Below are positions 22,766 through 32,184 of a DNA stretch of 64,000 bases, piece by piece (position 1 is the stretch's first letter; each line of letters begins with the position of its first letter). This DNA comes from Aquanectria penicillioides (lineage: Eukaryota; Ascomycota; Sordariomycetes; Hypocreales; Nectriaceae). A program made the position numbers and the translations under genes. The stretch covers positions 930,001-994,000 of the forward strand of contig PYIU01000003.1 of the NCBI GenBank assembly GCA_003415625.1, given 5' to 3'. Below the pieces are notes generated by a model. That model had not been told where the DNA came from, did not search any database, and was given only the letters and a program-made list of their open reading frames with translations.

Positions 22766-23754
22766 TGGGACCGAGGGACTGACGATTCGGCAACGACGGG
22801 CCAATGCTTGAATATTGCGAAAGGAGGAAAATATGAGGCACAGATGGAAGATGGGAAATGGGAAAATGAAAAAATGGGAGACGGTCAGCGACGGTGGCGC
22901 TGATATGGACACAAAAGTATACGAGTTTGGAATGGATTGGGATGTGGAGGTGGAGGGGCATCCGGCAGAGAGCTGCCTGCCGTTCTTTCTTTCTGGTGTG
23001 TGTCTGTCTGGTGGAGGGGTAAAAAGAGAGGGGCCAGCCAGGGCGGGTATCCACGTTCCGCTCCAGGGTAGGTTGCACTGCGAGTGGAAGCATCTCGGTT
23101 CCAGTAGAGACCACGATCCATCGTGAGGCAATCCAACTGGCCGGGCAAGGAATGCGGCCATGGGAACATGGCATTTTGTATTTTAATATGGCTTGGTATG
23201 GCGAGGATTGGGGGGGCGTAATGTTTGCAGCGCTGCATGTCCGTGTGGTGAGGTGTACGGAGCAATGGCATTGGCTATCCACCCTCCTCGAAGGTGTTTT
23301 TCAACTGCTGCCAGGACTACGAACATACCTCTTGCATTGAATGTCAACTTCTCCAGTATCGAATCTCTCGGCTCCAATCAGACACCCGAGATTGTCTTTC
23401 AAACCCTGAAGCACGAGTCCCCTCTCCTATTTACGGCTTTGAGAGCACCGAGGTCAAGCAGGCAGTGGAAGTATAGATGACGACCCACTGTACTATCAGG
23501 CTTCACAGCGCCTGAGAAGCCCCTAGAATATGGTACCCCTCCTCATCCCCCACTCTCAAGAAAGCAGGCGCGCCGTGCCCCGCCAAATAGGTGAGGTCTG
23601 ATCAGCCGGGCTTTGATTGACTGACTCACCGACGTCAAAAATTCCCCTCTACACCAAAACCTCACCTGGGAATATCGTCACCACCTACACGCACTCCTTC
23701 AGACGGCCCACCATCCTCGGGAAACACCCCCTCCCCTCCCTCTATAGCACAGCC
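22766..23754. other. divergent promoter region, NECAP / eIF2B alpha
   Basis: About 1 kb separating two divergent genes. It contains a perfect TGACTCA (23622-23628) close to the eIF2B alpha start. Small ORFs in this stretch overlap the NECAP leader and look spurious. Confidence 0.55.
23622..23628 (+). promoter_or_regulatory. TGACTCA, candidate Gcn4/CPC1 bZIP site
   Basis: Exact TGACTCA about 127 nt upstream of the eIF2B alpha ATG, followed at 23631-23636 by GACGTC, the core of a CRE-type site. Gcn4/CPC1-type bZIP factors bind TGACTCA. A second TGACTCA occurs by itself near 15858 in non-coding DNA, so chance cannot be excluded. Confidence 0.4.
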
Positions 23755-24928
23755 ATGGCTACTGTATCAACGCGTTAGTCGTCCTGTGTCCAATTCCCCC
23801 AGTGTGCCCCACAACAGAGTGACTGACACTTCTTGTAGCTGCAGCTGCTCCCCCCGCGGCCGAGCAACCGCCAGCTTCCCCTTCCACTTCCGACTTCGAG
23901 TTTGTTCACCCGTATCTGCTCCCGAAAAACGCGCCTGCTAAACCTCTGTAGCATTGTCACCACCTATCGAAGCCTCCTCGTTTCCGACGCCCACATCACC
24001 AAGCCCGTCGCTGCTATCGAATCCCTCATCGCCCTCCTCAACTCCACCCCATCTACCACCGTCTTCGAGACCCTAGACACCGTCAAGGCCCAGTCCGATC
24101 GCCTCAAGGCTTCTGTGGCGAACCCAGTACCGCTGTCTGCTGGCACAGATCTCTTCCTTCAGTACCTCGTCTCCTCTCTCCGCCAACAGGACGGCAGCTT
24201 CGACGCCGTTCGACAGCACCTTCTCGCCAACGGCCGCCTCTTCGCCGCTCGCGCCAACGCCGCCCGCCATGGCATTGCTGACGCTGGTTGGCGCTTTATC
24301 CGCGAGGGTCAATGCATCTTGACCCACGGTGCCTCCCGTTCCGTTATCGGTATTCTCGAACGGGCTGTCCAGGGCATTGGGGCCGCCAAGTTCAAGGTTA
24401 TCTATGTTCGGGAAGAGACTCGTGTTGAGGAGAGTGATCGTGTCGTCCGCGAACTCCGTGAGAAAGGTATTCCCGTTGCCGAGATCGCTGAAGCATCTGT
24501 CGCATACGTCATGGGCCTTCTGCGACAAGTCAACATGGTAATTGTGGGAGCCGAAGCCGTTACTTCTAACGGTGGTATCATATCTCGAATGGGAACTCTT
24601 CAAATTGCGAAGTTGGCCACCGAGGCTAAGGTGCCTTTCTATGTCGCCGTTGAGACGCACAAGTTTGCTCGCAAGTTTGTAATGGACCAGCGCGATATTG
24701 GGTTCAACCAAGACATTCTCGATTTTTCCGTCGAAGCCAAGAGCAAGCAGCCTGTTGATGCTGTTGACTTCACTGTATGCTTTGTTAGCTTTTCCCTGTC
24801 GAGATGGATTCGAACTAACTTTCACAGCCCCTGAATACATCTCCAAGCTCATCACCGAGAATGGCATCAAGATGCCTGGTTACGTTTTTGAGCAGCTCCT
24901 CGATATCTACGGCAGCCTGAATGGCTGA
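23755..24928 (+). CDS. translation initiation factor eIF2B subunit alpha (GCN3 homologue), frame break at last exon
   Basis: Four exons: 23755-23773, 23839-23899, 23952-24774 and 24828-24928. The introns are GT-AG, 65, 52 and 53 nt long, and the last has a CTAAC branch point. The protein (334 residues after correction) is the regulatory alpha subunit of the eIF2B guanine-nucleotide exchange factor, which senses phosphorylated eIF2. Recognisable blocks are VAAIESLIALL, GWRFIREGQCILTHGASRSV, VYVRE-type IYVREETR, VIVGAEAVTSNGGIISRMGT, and the terminal PGYVFEQLLDIYGSLNG. Exon 3 ends in phase 0 but exon 4 needs one more base before CCTGAATACATC to encode the conserved PEYISKLITENG end. As written, the last 30 or so residues are replaced and a stop occurs at 24918-24920. 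A single base lost at the acceptor (24827-24831) explains it. Confidence 0.92.
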
Positions 24929-25564
24929 GGGACTTGCCCTTTAACAATATAGTGCCACTCACATTTTCGGAATAAGGTCGCCACTGATGATCTTAATTTC
25001 AACCGATTTCAGGTGGCTAGTTAGCGGTTTCATGACCGCCTTCCCCCTAGAGCCAAATCTTCGTCAATAATCCACCACTTTCAAAATGGAATAAGCCCGC
25101 CCCCATAAGACCAAGCACAAACGATTAGGAGTTGAACATGCCGACAATGTAGGATACAGCCATGCATCAAAGTGATTTACAAAGGCACGTTCAGGATCAC
25201 GCAGCGAGAGCAGGGGGTTCCGAAGAATAGCATGTGGCCACCGCAACTCAAAAAGCTGACGAATCAAAAGTTATCGGTCAGATAGACATGAATGATGAAG
25301 CAAGGAGAAATAGAAACTGGGATTGATTTTCTTCATTAATGAGTGTACATCTTTCAAAGCACCCTTTGCTTGCAGGTATAATATCAGCAGCAGTACTCAA
25401 GGACGCCTCGTAACCCAAGCCAAACCAAGCCCCAGGGTCACGTCCACCTCGACGTAAACTCCTTGGGCTACACTTCAATTCAAAAGCCGGGTTTTTTTTT
25501 TGCTTTTCCCGAAAGAAACCACTCCTTGGAAACAAAAGTACGCCGAGCGCAAAGACGGTCCTCT
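24929..25564. other. intergenic between convergent genes
   Basis: About 640 bp between the eIF2B alpha and EGT1 3' ends. A T-rich run lies near 25493-25502. Nothing else is seen. Confidence 0.5.
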
Positions 25565-28500
25565 TCAAGCATCCCTGACCAATCTTGCACCAATCCACGC
25601 ATAGGGGTAATTTCGCTGATACCAGTTCACAAAGCTCTTACGGCCTGCAATGCGCGGGTGCGTGGCCCACGATCCGCCCAGGACGATGTTGTGCTTGCCA
25701 TCGAAGAAATCTGTCGTGTACAGCGGGTACAGCGTCATCGGCTCGAAGCCGTCATAGGGCACCAGCGGCGAGCTGGTCCACTCCCAGACGCCGCCTAACT
25801 CAGCCTGACCGGCAAGCTTGTTGCCGCGGGATGTCACTGGAATAGGGTGCCAGTGGCGGAAGCCGACATTTGCGTCGGCCAGGTCGAGGAAGAGCCCTTC
25901 GGAGGCATGGGATGGCGGGGATTCCTGTACACCGTTGTTGACGAGATGGCTATTCAGGCTTCATTAGCATCCGTCTTCTCACACGTACTTGACAAGAACG
26001 AAAACAACATATACTCACCCATTAACTGCAGGGACAGTTTTCCCTAGTGTTCGTTCCGCCTCTGCCTTCTTCTGTTTGTTTACATGCCAGTATATGCTCT
26101 TCGCTTCCTCAAATGTGGGAAGCCTGCCACCCATCCAGGAAGCGCAAACAGCCAGCTCGTCATACGAAGCGAAGACAGGCCAATCAAGAGCATACTTTAG
26201 TGGTACGGGACCATATACAGTTCTTACAAACTTGCCCTGCATGAATGACTCAGGGAGAGCATTAGCGGTCCGTCCATTGCCATTGATGTGGCCGTTTCCA
26301 TTGACACGGCCATTTCCGTTAGCATGGCCATTGGCATTAGAAAAACCATTGCCATTAGTATAATCATTACCGTTAGCATGCCCATTGCCATTAGATGTGC
26401 CATTGCCGTTGGCATGACCATTGCTGAAGCCATTTGTGTAATGGCCGTTGCCGTTTCCGTTTATCGCCTTGATTGGCTCAGACGTCCACGATGCAGGGAT
26501 CTGGTCATTGTGGGTGTGAAACATGTAATTGGCGTACTAGGAGTGTCGTGTTAGTGAGCCTCAATAAGTAATAGAATACAAAATACATTGGATACATACT
26601 TCTTCGTTGGTAATTGGACGCCCCTGAGCCTGGAACGAGTGAACCTTTGTTTTTCGGGCTGGCTTCTCATTATCCCTAAGTCTCTTTTAGTTTTTGCTTC
26701 CTCAGTGCTATTGTTTTAGTGTGCAGCTCACCACCCAAAGTGATAGTTGGGGTCAGTCCTGTCCTCGGCATCGTCCATGCCTAACGTGATGGTCTGCTCA
26801 GGGACATCGAACCATTCATTCGGCACCCTCGCGGCATACGCCCGTTTGGCCATCTTCTGAAAATCAGGGCGTGGAGTATGAGGCGGAGGGAGCGTCTTGT
26901 CACTCTGCAACATCATGTACAAGAGAGTTTCAATGTGCATCAGCTCGTGCTCGAAGCCGACCCACATACCCCTCGCAATATGCCTGGGGATCTGTTTTGC
27001 GCCGTCCTTGTACAGGTCTAGAACCCGTGTGCGGACCCTGGCCTGGTAATCCATGATCTCCTCGACAGGGGCCACTCATCGGGAATCTCGGAATGGGAAT
27101 GGCACTGCTCGGGATTGTCAACATCTGGGTCAATGCCGCGCTCAAAGATGGACCAGTAATATGAGGGCTTGGTGGCGGGCTTCCGAGTGGTCTTGGTCAA
27201 TTGGATGTCAAGGAAAGTCGGAATGTGGCCCAAGTAAAATATGCATGCATTTCTCAGCTTGATGGGCTTCTCCTTGAGCTCTTCATTGGGAAGCATGCCC
27301 TTGGTCACAACATCCCAAGCTTCCCACAGAACCTCCCAGTCTTGGGTGCTCGGCAATGGCTCAGCTGCATAGAGCGACGGAACTAAACTGAACGGCATGC
27401 TTGATTTCTGCAACATGTGGAGTCCTATTGAACCCGGAATAGTTAGCACCATGCTCATCCTCACATCTTTGGCCTCGGCTTTGTTCTCTCTTTTATACAA
27501 AGCCCCCGCGTCATCGACCCTGTCGCAAGTCACACTGCTCACACACCGAGCTGGGTTGGGAAATGCAAGTATGCACACCCCCGACCAAACGGTCTGCACA
27601 GCTGATCGAGAATCGCGGGGTAATCCGAGATTATGCCCAATCCCATGGTAAAAATATGCCGTGTTTCGAAATGGGTTCGGAAGCTGGTCACGCTGAGGTT
27701 TTTGACTTACCATACTCGTCTCCCCGAGTCCAACGCCCCAACTCGGTGAGGCCTGCCGCAGCCCAAAGTCTCTCAGTCTCTGCCGGGGAATACTTTAGGC
27801 TCTGCTCAATCTGGATTCGCTCATGTGGCATTATTGTCGATCCGAGGACATTGGTGCTCCGGAGAGGGGCAACAAATGCTTGGTGTCGGCCTCCTTCTTC
27901 ATCGTATACGTATTCGCCTATCACTCTCCAGTTTTCTATCTCAAAGACTTGTTCTCCGAGGAGATAGTTTGCGTGAGAAAGACCGTTGAGAACAAATCTG
28001 CATGATATGTGAGCTATCAAATAGCCCAATCAGGTTGGCGTTTAATTCGCTTACCTGTGTGTGACACCATGCGAATCTGATGCCCCCCCCAAAAAAGGAA
28101 GGAAAAAAATCAGTACAACCTTCAACTTGAAGAGACTTTGAAAAAAAAAAAAACTCACCATTGTAGGCATGGCTGTTGCATTGTTAGCTGCCGCGCTGAA
28201 AATGAGGAGTACTTTGACTTACTAGACTTTGGTTGGATTGTGACATGAATCAACCCCAACGATCATTGTATCCGAGGGCCGCAGAACATCCGCAAAGCCT
28301 CCCAAGAACTCGACAGCCTCATCACGATCGAAATTGCCTAAAATTGCATGTTCTAGTAGCCGTGGGGGTAATCTAGACCCGCGAGATACTCACCGATACT
28401 TGACCCTAGGTGAAGGATGCACTTGGATCGCCCAGCAATTAACGGCTGTTTCAGCCAATCCCTGCCATCATCGTAGGTGCCCAGGAGGCCGTGACAGGAC

Positions 28501-29132
28501 ACATACTTGAAGTCTGGAACCTGTGCTAAGGTACGTTCCAGCTCCTTTCGAGAGAGGTCTAAAGCAAAGTACTGAACAGGTTTTTGGAGCTTCTCAAAGG
28601 CCTGAAGGAGCAGGCAAACTTTGCGGAGGTTTCTGCAGGCAATGGGTCAGAAAATCAAGTGGTCATTTTGGGATTTATGGGGGGGGGGGTGGGAATCGAC
28701 AAACCCGCTCCCTAGCTCGATGAGCATCGTCCCTTCAGGAATCCGGCTCGCAATATCCTCAGATGATTTCTTCAGGATTTCAATTTCATAATTGGTCAGG
28801 TAATATTCATCCAAGTATGTAATCTGTGGGCACAATGAGTGACGCGGTCGGGGGAGTTGGCGATGAGAAGGACATACCTCCTCAAACAACTGCAGGCCCG
28901 TCTCATTGTACAAGAGGAGGGTGGGAAGCGCCCGAGGACCCTCATCAGGGTTGAACATGGAAACCACCTCCTCCTTCAAGTTGAATTCGACATGTTGACC
29001 ACGGATGTCAATGATCACTGATGGATTGAGGGGAGATGCTTTCACATTGCCCAGGGACTTGGCCCGAACCGACACCACTGTATGTGATGATTCGTTGGCC
29101 GTGGCAGATGGCATTGCGAGTGCAAGGGGCAT
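25565..29132 (-). CDS. egt1: ergothioneine biosynthesis protein EGT1 (EgtD-EgtB fusion), 11 exons, with apparent frameshift
   Basis: Exons (minus strand): 29132-28878, 28823-28705, 28632-28394, 28337-28223, 28172-28159, 28076-28055, 27997-27711, 27424-26732, 26675-26600, 26536-26019 and 25949-25565. All junctions are GT-AG and in phase. The restored length is 907 residues. The first third is an EgtD-like histidine methyltransferase (SAM motif IELGSGN; LHLGSSIGNF; HRFVLNGLSHAN). Next comes a DinB/EgtB iron site (FEHELMHIET, HX3HXE). Last is the FGE-sulfatase domain (TNEEYANYM; VWEWTSSPL; IVLGGSWATHPRI; YAWIGARLVRDA). The enzyme trimethylates His to hercynine and then performs the oxygen-dependent sulfoxide coupling with Cys, giving the antioxidant precursor of ergothioneine. 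One base is missing in the G run 27068-27071, between IPDEW and PVEEIMDYQ. An Asn-Gly-rich insert lies in the third domain. Confidence 0.95.
26268..26466 (-). repeat. Asn-Gly-rich coding repeat in EGT1
   Basis: About 65 residues built from NGNG, HANGNG and FSNG units (for example NGHANGNGTSNGNG) lie between the ASWTSEPIKAI block and ALPESFMQGKF of the FGE-sulfatase domain. The DNA is an imperfect repeat of AA(T/C)GG(A/C)-type codons. It probably forms a flexible surface loop. Confidence 0.8.
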
Positions 29133-30115
29133 GGAGATAGTGGAGGCTGTAGCCGGGAAAAGTGAATCATAACTCAGGAGGGGACAAGGCCAACAATGTT
29201 GGGAAGCGGAAGATATTTAAACAAGAGGCACTAGAGAATGTCCAGAGTCGGATCAGTCGCCGACGGCCTTCCCCGTCTCGTCGACTTGGAGGTACCTTCA
29301 GCGCCAGCATGATTCCTCACAATGAGAGTGGAGTCGGTATCTGGGAAGTACAGGCGATACTCGACCGCTAAGGAGGTGGGCGATGGCTCATCTGAGCCAA
29401 GCACCAGACTAGAGCGAGGCAACGCGGGGGGGCACTACACTATTCTCAGTTGGGGTTTGGCGAAATCGTCATGATGGTGAACGGCAATTGTAAGAAGGCC
29501 TCGCCGCCTCCCTACCCCCCCTGGCGCAGGAACAAAAGGTCCACACACCTGGTCTTGTTGACTCCGCAACGAGGCGCGGAGTCGTAGACGTGGACGTGGA
29601 CCCGGCATCAAGGAGCAGTAGGTAGCGGTTGAAAACTGAGACGCGGCAGAAGTGGAAGCAAAAAGGCGGCCGGGCCTCTCATGGTGAACCATTTCGAAAT
29701 AAGTTTGTCATGACCTGCAAGCCCAAACTTCCCAGCATCAGCAACTGTGGAGAGAGAGTGGGAGGATTTGGGAACTGGCAAATCAGGGACGCCATCGCCA
29801 TCAAGCCCCACGCCCCACTGGCGTGGAGGTGATGCTGGTAAGAGCTCACGAGGCCAGCGCCAGCAGGCCCAGCACCAGGCAGGGGGTGGAAAAGACCCGG
29901 AACTGTTGATGGTTGTTTGCTCTGAGACTGGGGTGGGATGGCCGGAGAATTGGGAGGATTGGGGAAAGGGGAAATTTGGTACCAAAAGGCAATCCGTGTT
30001 TCTGAATCGGGCCCTCGGCAGTTTGAGAACTCGGTGTCCATGGCGGATGATGTGCATGATGGTGGCACCATGCTATGTGATGGCTACTTTTGTTTCATTT
30101 AATTTTTTTCTCGTG

Positions 30116-30154
<39 letters not shown>

Positions 30155-32184
30155 CGTGTGCGGGTTTCCTTTCTTGCTTCTTCTTCTTGCTTGATCACGA
30201 TGGGCAAACGAGCACGATGAGGAGAACTAACCCTCCCCCAACCGAGATAGCCCATCATTTGCCCGCTTGCTTGCTGTACCTCTTGTACTGTACATGCGTA
30301 TTCGGAGCCGGACCCAGAATTCCTTCAATTCCCCACGCTCGGCCGCAGGAAGCCCAGCCAAGCAGCCGGGTCTCGGTTTAACTCGCCCGAGAGCTGTTCC
30401 CTCGTCTTCCATTATCCATGAGTCTAAGAGTTGAGAGTCGGGATGGGATCTTTAGCCGCCTCTAGCTTTGTGCGTATTGGTAATCATCGTCATCGTCGCC
30501 CAAATCTCAAGCTCAATCTTCACCTTCGCAGAATGGTGGTGTAATCTTGCAACGCTAAATGAAGGCACTAACCTTCCGATGGTACCGATCTGAGATGAGA
30601 TCCGGCTCCCGGTGTGAGGTCGAAGCTTACCCACGCCAGGCCTCACGGTTTTGATAAGCCTTGCGCCTCGACTGCCCTGATCAGGGTGTCAGATTTGTTC
30701 CGTGTTGTTTAGCGTTGCCCAAGAATGAGCCAAGTTGGCGCCTAGGTTTCCCCAGTCACCCAGCCCACCGTCAAGCCCTAAATTTCAACCCAGCTCGCAT
30801 CTTGTCTCAGTCACCCGCCGATGGAACGACGAGCTGCTGCGCTATCGAATTTGGAATCTGGTAAGCGATGAGGGAGTCAGCACTACAGCACCACCTCGCT
30901 GGTGAGGGGTGAGGGGTTGATGGCTGCTTTTGTCTCCATGCTTCTTGTTCCCTCTATGACTTGATTTCGACGTCACTTTATGTTGCCCGCGCCCTTGGTT
31001 CCACAAGTACGTTGACGTTGCGCAAGCCTGTAACAGGAAATGCCGGTGTCCAGGGAATCACCCACGCCAAGTTCATCTGCCCGTCATCTGTACAATGGCG
31101 GCGTTCCTGAAACATCCACTGGCTATCGGCGTGCGTCATAGGGCAGGCGCCAAGTTTGTCGGTGCCTCTAAGCGGCCAATGCCGGTGATTCCAAAGCACG
31201 TCCTTCCTTAGCCTTGGGGATGCAGTTCTCTCCGACATGCTAGTCATGAAGATCCCCCGCAGTCCATCAAGCGCATTTCCGATGGCCGAGAGACGCTCTC
31301 ACTTCTGGGTGTCGTTTGTGTTACCTGAAGCGAGCGCCCCTCCCCTGCTTTCCCGGCTCCGGTGGCCCCGGTGTGATCGGACGGCGCCGCCGGCCTCGAT
31401 GAACTGAGGCGAGACGAAACGTTCGGAGGGCCAGCTCCGGAGAAGACCCCTGGAATTGGATTTCGAATTGGGGGTGGCCCCCCCATGTTCAGATTGAAAC
31501 AAAAGAAAAACTGGACCTCACGCGATATTTTCAGACCGAATGTAGCCGGAATGTTGAATTTCCTCCTGCCTACGCTGTGGTGCCTGAGGCGGTATGGCAT
31601 GATTACCAACCGTACGCATCTTTGAAGCAGAAAGGCAGGTACAGATAGTGACCTAGATACTTACCAAGGCAAGCAGGTACCAGAGGTGAGGTAGGTACAG
31701 GTAGGTAAGTAGAGAAGGAGAGAGCCTTTCAGCATTCTCACCTTCGGGCCTGTACACTCGGCCACTCTCTTGGCGGCACACCTCTGCACCTTCTGAACCC
31801 TCCTTGCGCTTTTCAAACCTACAACCACTATCTTCAATCCATATTTCTGCCATTGGGACGAATCAAACAGTACAAAGCGAAATCAATTCGAACTCCTGCA
31901 TGGATTGTAGTCACATCTCAAAATTCTAACAGAATACCGCTCCAATGTTTTTGTGGCATACCCTTTTGTCAACTCCAGCCATCCCGTTGCAGTAAGTGAC
32001 GTCTACCAGTCCATCGTGTTTGCTCGTCAAAAGTTCACCCATTCGTCATTGCTCATAAATCACGATGCCTCCCTATGTCTTCCGGTAAACCCGAATCACC
32101 TTCATTCCATCCTGTCACATCCGCCCGGTAGCCTTCAATTATACGCCTTCGTCTTTCGACGCTCATCAGTCTGTCATGTCATAC
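29133..32184. other. intergenic, EGT1 promoter side
   Basis: About 3 kb between the EGT1 start and the 3' end of the Zn2Cys6 gene. It contains a TG microsatellite (30117-30150), purine-rich sequence near 29700-29960 and a GGTAGGTA-type tract near 31690-31710. The ORFs present (for example 29608-30057 minus) have no family motif. Confidence 0.5.
30117..30150. repeat. (TG)17 microsatellite
   Basis: Seventeen perfect TG units followed by CGTGCGTGTG, in non-coding DNA about 1 kb upstream of EGT1. Confidence 0.95.
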
